Shown: positions 25,371 through 34,313 of the stretch, in pieces
Layout: each line of letters starts with the position of its first letter
Numbering within the stretch: the first letter of the stretch is position 1
Assembly: GCF_015680235.1 (NCBI RefSeq)
Contig: NZ_JADLJL010000028.1
Span: 1-62,918, forward strand
Reading direction: 5' to 3'
Length of the DNA: 62,918 bases
From: Pseudomonas guariconensis
GTDB taxonomy: Bacteria > Pseudomonadota > Gammaproteobacteria > Pseudomonadales > Pseudomonadaceae
Notes under the pieces: generated by a model
What the model saw: only the letters and a program-made list of their open reading frames with translations
Databases searched by the model: none
Told to the model about the DNA's origin: nothing
Program-made: the position numbers and the translations under genes

Positions 25371-27758
25371 CTACCCCAATGCAATGGTCACGCTCAGGCT
25401 ACAACCTTCACCCGGCTCGCTGTCCAGCTCCATGCTGCCACCGAGCATCAACACACGCTCGCGTACCCCCACCAGGCCGAACGAGGTGGGCCTGGCCTGG
25501 TCTTGCGCAAACCCCACGCCATCGTCGATGACGGTCATGCGCAAATGGTCGGCCTCACAGGCCAGCTCGATCTGCACGGTATGCGCCTGGGCGTGGCGCA
25601 TCACGTTGGTCAGTGCTTCCTGAAGAATGCGGAACAGCCCGGTGGCCTTGGCGTCGCTCAACGCCGGCAGGTGGTCCGGCACCTGCACCAGGCATGGAAT
25701 CTGGGTGCGTGCCTCGAAACGCCGCGCCTGCCATTCGATGGCCGAGGCGATACCTGCGTCGAGGATCGGCGGGCGCAAGGCGGTGGCGACATCGCGCACC
25801 AACTGGAACAGCTGGGCGATCAGGCGTTTCATGCTGGCCAGGCGCTCGTTCAGGCCGGGGTCCAGTTCGGCATAGGCCAGTTCGCACATCGAGACCTCGA
25901 GCTTGAGCACGGTGAGCATCTGCCCCAGCTCATCATGCACTTCCCGGGCGATGCGGGCCTTTTCTTCCTCGCGTACGCTCTCAAGGTGTGCCGACAGTTC
26001 ACGCAATTGCTCCTGGGAGCGTGCCAGTTCGAGCTCGACCCGCTTGCTCTGGGTGATGTCCCAGACAATGCCATCCCAGACCACCCGGCCGTCGGCCAGC
26101 CGCCGCGTACTGGCCTTGATGTCGGCCCAGCGCTGCTCGCCCTGGCGCGTGAGTATCCGGCCTTGCCAGGACCAATCCTGGTCGGTGGCCAGGGCCAGGT
26201 CCTGGACCCGGTGATAGTCGGCGCGATCTTGCGGATGCACCAGGTTGCGCAAGCCCATGTCCGGTTGCTGGATCTGCGCTGGCGTGTACCCCACCAGCGC
26301 CTCGCTGCCCTCACTGATGTAGGGGAACTCCAGGTCACCTTCGGCCGGGTCGCGCTCCAGGCGGAACACCAGGCCCGGCACGTTGCCGGCAATCCCCTTG
26401 AGCCGGGCATCGCTCTCGCGCAAGGCCGCCAGAGCGCGGCGGCGCTCAGTGACATCGGTAAGGAACACCACCAGGTATTCGGCGTCACGAAAGCGCAGGA
26501 AACTCAGCGACAACTCCACCGGCAGCAGGCTGCCGTCGCTATGCAGGCACTGGGTCTCGAACTGCTCGGCACTGCCATCACCGCTGCGGACCCGCTTCCA
26601 CAGCTCCAGCCAGCGGTCCATGTGCAGGTTCGGTTCGAAATCGATCAGCGGGCGGTCGAGCAGCTCACCTTCGCCACGGCCCAACATGCGTTCGGCTGCA
26701 TGGTTGGCATAACGCACATGGCTGTCCCAGTTGACCCAGAGGATGCCGACCGTGCTCTGGTCAATCGAGAACTGGCTAAGGCGCAGCGCTTCCTCCCGGG
26801 CCTGGCGTTCGGCGAGGTTCTCCCGTGCGGCCAGCAGGTTGCGCTCCAGCTGATGCTGTTGCCGGCGCTGCCACAGCAACGTAGCCAAGGCGCAGATCAG
26901 CAGCAGGCCGAACAACAGCGCAAGGTTGCGCCAGAAGCCTGCGGTATCGCTCAGGCGTGGATACTTCGGCTGCAGCCAGCGCTGGTGCAACTGCTCCAGC
27001 GACTTGGCGGGGATGGCTTGCAGGCCTTGCTCCAGGACATCGGCCAGCATCGGCCAGTCGCGCCGCGAGCCGATGCGCAGCAATTGTGGCAAGCCGATGT
27101 CGCCGACCACGGCCAGGTCGCCGAACTCGCTCTCCCGAGACAAGCCGCTGAGCCTTGCTTCATCCAGTACTGCGTAGCTCGCCTGACCGCCCAGCACCAG
27201 CTGCAGGGCCTGGCGTTCACTGGGTACGCCTTGCAGGTTCAGGTTGCCGTAGTTGGCCCGCAGGTAATCGGCCAGGGCACTGGGCATGCGTACCGCGACG
27301 CGGTCATTGGCGCCGAGTTTTTCCAGCTCGACCGCCAGCGCCCCGGTGCGCAGCCCGACCACCAGTTGCGGCACGCGCATGTAGGGGTCGCTGAACGACC
27401 ATAGGCGCAGGCCGGCCGGCGTCTGCGTAAGGCCCGGGGCGAAATCGACTTCGCCAGCGCGCAAGGCCTGTTCCAAGGTGGCCTGGTCGGGGAAGTTGCG
27501 CCATGTGAGGTCCAGTTCCAAGGTGCGTGCGAGCTGGTTCACCAGCTCCACGTTGGCGCCATAGAACTGTTGCAGGCGCCGATCGAACTGGGCATAGGGC
27601 GCCTGTAGGACCAGGCCGACCCGCAGGCTGCGATGGCTGTCCAGCCATTGCCGCTGGGCCGGTTCGAGCACCACCGAAGGCGCAGGCTCAGGCCGGGCCA
27701 GGGCGATCAAGGGCAGCAACATCCAGCCGATAACCAACAGGCGACGCACTCGCTTCAT
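25371..27758 (-). CDS. Hybrid-input sensor histidine kinase (SBP-PAS-PAS-HisKA_3)
   Basis: A 795-residue membrane kinase. Residues 1-22 are a signal peptide. A bacterial solute-binding protein family 3-like domain (about 30-265) would sit in the periplasm. A transmembrane helix at about 275-297 leads to two PAS domains (about 330-440 and 450-575), then a HisKA_3 dimerisation domain with the phospho-acceptor H608 in REVHDELGQML. The ATPase core (NVMRHAQAH, DDGVGF) ends the protein. The periplasmic domain suggests direct sensing of a small ligand such as an amino acid or amine. Confidence 0.9.
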   Translation of the reverse strand: MKRVRRLLVIGWMLLPLIALARPEPAPSVVLEPAQRQWLDSHRSLRVGLVLQAPYAQFDRRLQQFYGANVELVNQLARTLELDLTWRNFPDQATLEQALRAGEVDFAPGLTQTPAGLRLWSFSDPYMRVPQLVVGLRTGALAVELEKLGANDRVAVRMPSALADYLRANYGNLNLQGVPSERQALQLVLGGQASYAVLDEARLSGLSRESEFGDLAVVGDIGLPQLLRIGSRRDWPMLADVLEQGLQAIPAKSLEQLHQRWLQPKYPRLSDTAGFWRNLALLFGLLLICALATLLWQRRQQHQLERNLLAARENLAERQAREEALRLSQFSIDQSTVGILWVNWDSHVRYANHAAERMLGRGEGELLDRPLIDFEPNLHMDRWLELWKRVRSGDGSAEQFETQCLHSDGSLLPVELSLSFLRFRDAEYLVVFLTDVTERRRALAALRESDARLKGIAGNVPGLVFRLERDPAEGDLEFPYISEGSEALVGYTPAQIQQPDMGLRNLVHPQDRADYHRVQDLALATDQDWSWQGRILTRQGEQRWADIKASTRRLADGRVVWDGIVWDITQSKRVELELARSQEQLRELSAHLESVREEEKARIAREVHDELGQMLTVLKLEVSMCELAYAELDPGLNERLASMKRLIAQLFQLVRDVATALRPPILDAGIASAIEWQARRFEARTQIPCLVQVPDHLPALSDAKATGLFRILQEALTNVMRHAQAHTVQIELACEADHLRMTVIDDGVGFAQDQARPTSFGLVGVRERVLMLGGSMELDSEPGEGCSLSVTIALG

Positions 27759-27853
27759 CTATACGCTCGTCTTGGCAAGGGCGGCCATCATGCATGGCCG
27801 TCACGGACAAATACTATTAGGCTGCCGGTATCATTCTGGCCTTGGGTAGATCC

Positions 27854-28852
27854 ATGCTCACACTTTATCGCACGACGCTGGCAGTGTTCTGCCTCGCTTC
27901 GCTCCTACCGCTCGGCACACAGGCCGCCGACGCGCCAGCGCCCCAACCCGCCGAGGAATCGGCCACCGCCCCGGCACCCCGCCCGCCCCTGGCCGAACGC
28001 AGCCAGGAAGATGCCCAGGCGCTCGAACGTACGGTGCCCAAGGCTGAACAGCAAACCTTGCAGGCCGGCGCCGATAGCTTTCTGGCCCTATGGAAACCGG
28101 CCAATGACAGCGACCCCAAGGGGGCCGTGATCATCGTCCCGGGCGCCGGCGAGAATGCCGATTGGCCCAATGCCGTGGGCCCGTTGCGCCGCAAGTTTCC
28201 CGATGTCGGCTGGCACAGCTTGAGCGTGAGCCTTCCGGACCTGGTCGCCGACAGCCCGCAACCACGGGCCGACAGCACGCCTCCCGCCGAGCCTGACAAA
28301 GGCAAGGGCGAAGCGGCACCGGCCAAGGACACCCCGGAAGATGCCAATGCCAATGTCGCCCAGGCCACCGCGCCCGATGCCGACACGGCCGAAAGCACCG
28401 ACGCCAAGGAGGCCAGCGAACAGAACGACCAGGCCGATGCCGAACGCATCTTCGCCCGCCTCGATGCCGCCGTGGCCTACACCCAGCAGCACGACGCGCG
28501 TAGCATCGTACTGATCGGCCACGGCAGCGGGGCCTATTGGGCCGCCCGCTACCTCAGCGAACGGCAACCACCGCAGGTGCAGAAACTGGTGATGGTCGCG
28601 GCACAGACACCGGCGCGGGTCGAACACGACCTCGAGAGCCTGGCGCCGACGCTCAAGGTGCCTACTGCCGATATCTACTACAGCACCCTGCCACGCGACC
28701 GACGCGCCGCCGAGCTGCGCCTGCAGGCCAGCAAGCGGCAGAGGGACACCCCCTACCGGCAATTGTCGCTGATCGCTGCGCCGGGCAACGCAGCGGCCAA
28801 GCAGGAGCAGCTGTTCCGGCGGGTACGCGGGTGGTTGATGCCTCAGGAATGA
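27854..28852 (+). CDS. DUF3530 family exported alpha/beta-hydrolase-like protein
   Basis: A 332-residue protein with a signal peptide ending GTQAADA. The fold signals are VIIVPGAGENADWPNAVGPLRR and, after a long insert, IVLIGHGSGAYWAARYL (a GxGxG elbow whose central residue is Ser in GHGSG). Residues about 130-195 are a low-complexity Ala/Asp/Glu/Pro stretch inserted between the two core halves. Hydrolytic activity is not shown. The ATG at 27854 is chosen. It is divergent from the histidine-kinase gene. Confidence 0.8.
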   Translation: MLTLYRTTLAVFCLASLLPLGTQAADAPAPQPAEESATAPAPRPPLAERSQEDAQALERTVPKAEQQTLQAGADSFLALWKPANDSDPKGAVIIVPGAGENADWPNAVGPLRRKFPDVGWHSLSVSLPDLVADSPQPRADSTPPAEPDKGKGEAAPAKDTPEDANANVAQATAPDADTAESTDAKEASEQNDQADAERIFARLDAAVAYTQQHDARSIVLIGHGSGAYWAARYLSERQPPQVQKLVMVAAQTPARVEHDLESLAPTLKVPTADIYYSTLPRDRRAAELRLQASKRQRDTPYRQLSLIAAPGNAAAKQEQLFRRVRGWLMPQE

Positions 28853-28915
28853 AGGGGCCACCTCCCCCTGTAGGAGCGCATGTCGTTTGAACGCCAACAA
28901 AGGGCCCGAGTAAGC

Positions 28916-29680
28916 CTAGAGTCCCCGCCGTTTTCGAACCATGGCATACGCCTGGTGCAGCTCACGCGTGCGCTCGGTCGCTTCCCGCACCCGCGCCTCG
29001 CTGGCACCACTGCCGGCCAACTTGTCCGGATGGTGCTTGCTGACCAACCGCCGATACGCCTGCTTCACCTGGTCGATGTCGGTGTCCGCCTCGATGCCGA
29101 GCAAGCGCAAGGCCGCCGAATACGTCATCACGCCACGTTCCGGAAGGGGTTTGCGCGGCTCGTATTCCAGCGCCAGCCCAAGGATCTGGGTTCGGCTCAG
29201 CCCCAGCTCGCGGCCCCACTCCAAAAGCAACTCGCGCTCGCGGGTCCCGGCCTTGCCATCGGCCCAGGCCATCCGGCAGCAGGCGCGCAAAGTGCCTTCG
29301 GCCGCATGGGGTTGCTGCCTGATCCGCTGCAGGTAACGCCCGAGCCGATCCTTGCCCGACTTGCCGCGGTTGAACGCGGCAATCGCCCGCAGCTTCGCAG
29401 GCTCGGCCATAGCCAACCGAGTCATTTCCTGGCGGGCCTGCTGGATATGCCCCTCGACCACCCGGCCATCGCTTTTCGCCAGGCGCCCGAGCAGCACGAA
29501 CAACAACTCCTCGTCCCGCAGCGCCGGGCGCCCGCCCAGGCGTTCGCGTACATCGTCCCAGCTCTGCAGGCGCAGGCGCCGGTCCATGGCCTGGCCAAGC
29601 AAGGCGCCAAGCAGCGCGCCGGGAATGCTGGCGATGGCGAAACCGGCGCCGGCCCCGATCACTGTGCTCGGCCACCACAT
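28916..29680 (-). CDS. djlA: Co-chaperone DjlA (membrane-anchored J-domain protein)
   Basis: A 254-residue protein with an N-terminal glycine-rich membrane helix (GAGAGFAIASIPGALLGALLG), a central TerB-like region and a C-terminal J domain (AALRLLGIEADTDIDQVKQA, then the HPD motif in SKHHPDKL). It stimulates DnaK at the inner membrane (family knowledge). It follows murU by one base on the same strand and is the third gene of amgK-murU-djlA. Confidence 0.9.
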   Translation of the reverse strand: MWWPSTVIGAGAGFAIASIPGALLGALLGQAMDRRLRLQSWDDVRERLGGRPALRDEELLFVLLGRLAKSDGRVVEGHIQQARQEMTRLAMAEPAKLRAIAAFNRGKSGKDRLGRYLQRIRQQPHAAEGTLRACCRMAWADGKAGTRERELLLEWGRELGLSRTQILGLALEYEPRKPLPERGVMTYSAALRLLGIEADTDIDQVKQAYRRLVSKHHPDKLAGSGASEARVREATERTRELHQAYAMVRKRRGL

Positions 29681-29681
29681 C

Positions 29682-30353
29682 TCAGGCGCGCTCAGCGATC
29701 AGGCGCTCGACTTCGGCCAGGCGCTCGAGAGTCCCGACATCGACCCATTGGCCCGTGTAGTGCTCGCCACCGACCTGCCCCTGGCCCATGGCCTTGCGCA
29801 GCAGGGGCGCCAGCTTGAAGGCGCCGGGTTGGCAGCCGTCGAACAACGCGGGGTCGAGTACCGAGATACCGCTGAAGGTCAGGGTGCCAGGAGCTTCGTC
29901 GCCATCCACGACCTGCTCGCCGGCCAGGCGGAAATCGCCCCGGCCATGATGGCCTGGGTTGTCCACCAGCACGAGGTGCGCAAGACCCGCCAACGGCGCG
30001 CGCAATCGGGCGAAATCGTAGTCGGTCCAGATATCGCCGTTGACCAGCAGGAACGGTGCCTCCCCGAGCAATGGCAGAGCCTTGAAGATGCCGCCACCGG
30101 TTTCCAGCGGCTCGCCTTCGGGCGAATAGCGGATGCTCAGGCCAAAGCGGGCGCCATCGCCCAGGTGGTCTTCGATCTGCTGGCCAAGCCAGGCATGGTT
30201 GATCACCACGTCGGTGAAGCCTGCACGGGCCAAGGCCCGCAGGTGGTATTCGATCAAGGGTTGGCCAGCCACCGGCACCAAAGGCTTGGGCGTGTGCAGG
30301 GTCAGGGGGCGCATGCGCTCGCCCTTGCCTGCCGCCAGGATCATCGCCTTCAT
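29682..30353 (-). CDS. murU: MurNAc-alpha-1-phosphate uridylyltransferase
   Basis: Turns MurNAc-1-P and UTP into UDP-MurNAc, bypassing de novo synthesis and the fosfomycin target MurA. The 223-residue nucleotidyltransferase starts with MKAMILAAGKGERMRPLT, the signature of sugar-nucleotide transferases, followed by PKPLVPVAGQPLIEYHL. It overlaps amgK by 4 bp. The pair AmgK-MurU is the recycling route known from P. putida. Confidence 0.95.
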   Translation of the reverse strand: MKAMILAAGKGERMRPLTLHTPKPLVPVAGQPLIEYHLRALARAGFTDVVINHAWLGQQIEDHLGDGARFGLSIRYSPEGEPLETGGGIFKALPLLGEAPFLLVNGDIWTDYDFARLRAPLAGLAHLVLVDNPGHHGRGDFRLAGEQVVDGDEAPGTLTFSGISVLDPALFDGCQPGAFKLAPLLRKAMGQGQVGGEHYTGQWVDVGTLERLAEVERLIAERA

Positions 30354-31369
30354 GGTCGGGCTCCGGCCTGGAGCTCGGCGATCAGCTGGCCCAGCTCGGC
30401 CAGTTCAGGGCGACGGCTGATGACCTCGTCGATGTAGGCGAAGAAGCGCGGCACGTCGGACAGGTAACGCGGCTTGCCGTCACGGTGGCAGATACGGGCA
30501 AAGATACCGATCACCTTGAGGTGGCGTTGCACACCCATCAAGTCGCTGGCCCGGTGGAAGGCCTCGAAATCGGCCTGCACCGGGATACCCACCGCGCGCG
30601 CTTTTTGCCAGTAGTCGCGCAGCCAACCTTCGACGCGCGCCTGAGGCCAACTGACGAAGGCGTCCTTGAACAGGCAGGTGATGTCGTAGGTCACCGGGCC
30701 GTACACGGCGTCCTGGAAGTCCAGCACGCCCGGGTTCGGCGCGCTCTGCATCAGGTTGCGCGGCATGTAGTCGCGGTGCACCAGCACCTTGGGTTGGGCC
30801 AGGGCGCTGTCGATCAGCAGTTGGCTCACACGCTGCCAGCTCGCCTGCTGCGCCTCGGTGAAGGCCAAACCCAGCTCACGCCCTACGTACCATTCCGGGA
30901 ACAGTTCCACTTCGCGACGCAGCAAGGCGTTGTCGTAGCTGGGCAGCGGCGCGGTCATCGGCAGACGCTGGAAGGCCAGCAGGGCCTCGATGGCATCGGC
31001 GAACAGGGCGTCGGCATTGTCCGCATCGATGATTTCCAGGTAGGTCTTGTGCCCCAGGTCACCCAGCAGCAAGAAGCCACGCTCTAGGTCCTGGGCATGG
31101 ATGGCAGGGACATGCACACCGGCGCTGGCCAGCAAGTGGTCGATATCGACGAAGGGGCGGCAGTTCTCTTGGGGAGGCGGCGCATCCATGATCACGAAGC
31201 TGCGACCATCGCCCTGCCAGCGGAAGTAACGACGGAAGCTCGCATCGCTGCTGGCGGCGGTCAGGCTGCCTTCGGGCACCTTGCCCCAGGCGTTTTCACG
31301 GTAGAGAAGGTCAAGCTGCTCAGCGAGCCAGGCGGTCAGTTGTTGCAGGCGTACATCGTGATCGGGCAT
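30350..31369 (-). CDS. amgK: N-acetylmuramate/N-acetylglucosamine kinase
   Basis: A 339-residue anomeric sugar kinase that phosphorylates MurNAc at C1, feeding MurU. The phosphotransferase-family catalytic loop is VLVHRDYMPRNLM and the metal-binding Asp lies in GVLDFQDAVYGP. It is the first gene of amgK-murU-djlA, with a 130-bp divergent gap to lptD. Confidence 0.95.
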   Translation of the reverse strand: MPDHDVRLQQLTAWLAEQLDLLYRENAWGKVPEGSLTAASSDASFRRYFRWQGDGRSFVIMDAPPPQENCRPFVDIDHLLASAGVHVPAIHAQDLERGFLLLGDLGHKTYLEIIDADNADALFADAIEALLAFQRLPMTAPLPSYDNALLRREVELFPEWYVGRELGLAFTEAQQASWQRVSQLLIDSALAQPKVLVHRDYMPRNLMQSAPNPGVLDFQDAVYGPVTYDITCLFKDAFVSWPQARVEGWLRDYWQKARAVGIPVQADFEAFHRASDLMGVQRHLKVIGIFARICHRDGKPRYLSDVPRFFAYIDEVISRRPELAELGQLIAELQAGARP

Positions 31370-31499
31370 TACAAGGGTCTCCGACGGCCCTAGCCGTCAA
31401 GCGGGTCATGCTTTATTATCCAGCATCTTTTTCAGACCATCGAGAGGCGTGCGGCCCCACACGCGGGCAGATGGCACGCAGGAAGCCCGGACTAATAAG

Positions 31500-34313
31500 A
31501 TGGCATTGAAATCCCCCGCGTTTCGTAGAAAGTTTCCGTTGCTGGTGACTGGCGGTCTGCTGGCCCTGCAACCTCTGGCCACGTCATACGTGGTGGCTGC
31601 CGAGCAGTTCGACTGCCAAGTGTCCGCCTCCGGTGGCTGGGACTGCAAGCCCAAAACCACTGTCAGCAACCTGCCACCACGCCCGGTGCATGAAGGTGCT
31701 GCGCTGAGCTCCGGCGGTGACGGCCAGGTGGCCGAAACCGATGCCGACGGCGAAGCCAAGCCGGTGCTGGTCACCGAGAGCAAGGGCCGTGGCCTGAAAT
31801 CGCGCAGCGAAGACTACAGCCACCTGGACTGGGTCCCGCGTGACAAGCTCACCGCTGCCCAACTAGCCGAGACCGGCCCGTACTGCGGTGGCGCGTACAT
31901 CGAGCCGTCGCGCCCAGGCATGGACGACACCACGCCCCAGGACGAGTCGCCGACCTACCTGAACGCCAAGGTTTCCCGCTACCAGCAGGAACAGCAGATC
32001 GCCACCCTCGCCGGTGACGTGGTCATGCGCCAGGGCAGCATGCAGGTCGAGGCCGACGAAGCCAACCTGTACCAGGCCGAGAACCGCGGCGAGCTCAAGG
32101 GCAACGTCAAGCTGCGCGACAAGGGTTCGCTGGTCGTCGGCGACCAGGCCGAGATCCAGCTGGACACCGGCGAGGCCAAGGTCGACAACGCCGAATACGT
32201 GATGCACCAGTCGCACATCCGCGGCAATGCGCTGTACGCCAAGCGTGGTGAAAACGCTATCATCCGCCTCAAGGACGGTACCTACACCACCTGTGAGCCG
32301 GGCAGCAACGCGTGGCAGCTCAAGGGCAACAACATCACCCTGAACCCGGCCACCGGCTTCGGCACCGCGACCAACGTCACCCTGCGGGTCAAGGATTTCC
32401 CGGTGTTCTATACACCGTACATCTACTTCCCGATCGACGACCGTCGCCAGTCCGGCTTCCTGCCGCCGTCGTTCAGCACCAGCAGCGACACCGGCTTCAT
32501 GCTGGTTACGCCGTACTACTTCAACCTGGCGCCGAACTACGACGCCACCTTGTATCCGCGCTACATGGCCAAGCGCGGCTTGTTGATGGAAGGCGAATTC
32601 CGCTACCTGACCAAGTCCAGCGAAGGCCAGTTCGGTGCTGCGTACCTGAACGACAAGAACGACGATCGTAAAGAGCAGACCGACTACAAAGAAAAGCGCT
32701 GGATGTACAACTGGCAGCACAAGGGCGGGCTGGATTCGCGCTTGATGACTGAGGTGGACTACACCGATATCAGCGATCCGTTCTATTTCCAGGATCTGGA
32801 GACAGGGCAGATTGGGGTCGAGAGCAAGGATGTGGTCGACCAGCAGGGTGCACTCACCTATCGGGGTGACAGCTACCGTGCGCGCTTGAACCTGCATGCC
32901 TATGAAATGGCGACCATCTCGCGCATTACGCCATACGACAAGCTGCCGCAGATCACCTTCGACGGTATGCTGCCGTATCACCCAGGCGGTTTTGACTTCA
33001 GCTACAAGACCGAAGCGGTTCGCTTCGATCGCGACCTGAAGACTGGCCCTGTATTCGACGAAGACGGCAATCTGGACACCACCGCAGGTCTTGATGGACG
33101 CCGGCTTGACCAGAACATCTTCGGCCTGGCCCGTGCCAACGGTACTCGCCTGAACGTTGCGCCAGCCATCAGCTTGCCAATGGAAGCCAGCTACGGGTTC
33201 CTCAAGCCGACGCTGAAGTACGTCTATACCCATTACGATCTTGATCTAGATAGTGAGGGCAAGAACGATCTCGCCAATGCCAGTGCTGCAACCCGTGAGC
33301 TTCAGGGCGACTTCTCTAGCACTCAGAGCCGCAGCATCCCTGTCTTCAGCGTTGATAGCGGCTTGTATTTCGATCGCAATACGCAATGGTTCGGCAAGAG
33401 CTACCGCCAAACCCTTGAACCCCGCCTGTACTATCTCTACGTACCGTATAAAGATCAGAAAGACATTCCAGTCTTTGACACCGGCGAGTCCTATTTCAAT
33501 TACTCCTCGCTGTTCCGTGACAACCGTTTCAGCGGTTCCGACCGTATCGGCGACGAGAACAAGCTTTCGCTCGGCGTGACCAACCGTTGGATCGAAGAAA
33601 ACGGCTTCGAGCGTCAACGTTTTAGCATTGGCCAAGCGGTTTACTTCAAGGACCGTAAAGTGCAAATGCCAGGCGTAGACTGGCGTACTCGCGACAGCGC
33701 CCAATCGGACGTGTCGCCATATGCACTAGAGTATCAATACGCCTTCAACCGTGACTGGCGCCTGAATGCCGATTACAACTGGGACCCTGACAGCCGCAGC
33801 CCTCGCTCCGGCAGCGCTATGTTCCACTACCAGCCAGAAGACAATCCGAACAAAATCGTCAACTTGGGTTACCGCTATCGCAACGACCTAGTACGTTACA
33901 ACTCCCTGACTGGCCGCTGGGAATATGGTGGCGATTATGGCAAACCAGGTGATCCGAACTACGTGAAGGACTACTACAAGATCGAGCAGCACGACTTCTC
34001 GGTCATCTGGCCAATCGTCCCTCAGTGGAGCGTGATCGCCCGCTGGCAGCATGACTACAACCGCAACCGCACCCTGGAAGCCATGGGCGGTTTCGAGTAC
34101 GACAACTGCTGCTGGAAGCTGCGCCTGATCAACCGCTACTGGCTCGACTACGACGACTTCAGCCAGGCCGTTCCGCAAAACGAGAAAGGCGACCACGGCG
34201 TCTTCCTGCAAATCGTGCTCAAAGGCCTCGGCGGCGTTGTGGGCAACAAGGTCGAGTCGTTCCTCGACGAAGGCATTCAAGGTTACCGTACACGTGAAGA
34301 CCAAGCTTATTGA
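31500..34313 (+). CDS. lptD: LPS-assembly protein LptD
   Basis: Outer-membrane barrel that inserts lipopolysaccharide with LptE. The 937-residue protein has a signal peptide ending VVAAEQ, an N-terminal jellyroll (KGNVKLRDKGSLVVGDQAEI) and a large C-terminal barrel. Cysteines occur in FDCQ, YCGG, TTCEPG and NCCWKL, enough for the known inter-domain disulphides. The ATG at 31500 (MALKSPAFRRK) is chosen. From about 32.7 to 34.0 kb the third codon positions are visibly less GC-rich than neighbouring genes. surA overlaps its end. Confidence 0.96.
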   Translation: MALKSPAFRRKFPLLVTGGLLALQPLATSYVVAAEQFDCQVSASGGWDCKPKTTVSNLPPRPVHEGAALSSGGDGQVAETDADGEAKPVLVTESKGRGLKSRSEDYSHLDWVPRDKLTAAQLAETGPYCGGAYIEPSRPGMDDTTPQDESPTYLNAKVSRYQQEQQIATLAGDVVMRQGSMQVEADEANLYQAENRGELKGNVKLRDKGSLVVGDQAEIQLDTGEAKVDNAEYVMHQSHIRGNALYAKRGENAIIRLKDGTYTTCEPGSNAWQLKGNNITLNPATGFGTATNVTLRVKDFPVFYTPYIYFPIDDRRQSGFLPPSFSTSSDTGFMLVTPYYFNLAPNYDATLYPRYMAKRGLLMEGEFRYLTKSSEGQFGAAYLNDKNDDRKEQTDYKEKRWMYNWQHKGGLDSRLMTEVDYTDISDPFYFQDLETGQIGVESKDVVDQQGALTYRGDSYRARLNLHAYEMATISRITPYDKLPQITFDGMLPYHPGGFDFSYKTEAVRFDRDLKTGPVFDEDGNLDTTAGLDGRRLDQNIFGLARANGTRLNVAPAISLPMEASYGFLKPTLKYVYTHYDLDLDSEGKNDLANASAATRELQGDFSSTQSRSIPVFSVDSGLYFDRNTQWFGKSYRQTLEPRLYYLYVPYKDQKDIPVFDTGESYFNYSSLFRDNRFSGSDRIGDENKLSLGVTNRWIEENGFERQRFSIGQAVYFKDRKVQMPGVDWRTRDSAQSDVSPYALEYQYAFNRDWRLNADYNWDPDSRSPRSGSAMFHYQPEDNPNKIVNLGYRYRNDLVRYNSLTGRWEYGGDYGKPGDPNYVKDYYKIEQHDFSVIWPIVPQWSVIARWQHDYNRNRTLEAMGGFEYDNCCWKLRLINRYWLDYDDFSQAVPQNEKGDHGVFLQIVLKGLGGVVGNKVESFLDEGIQGYRTREDQAY

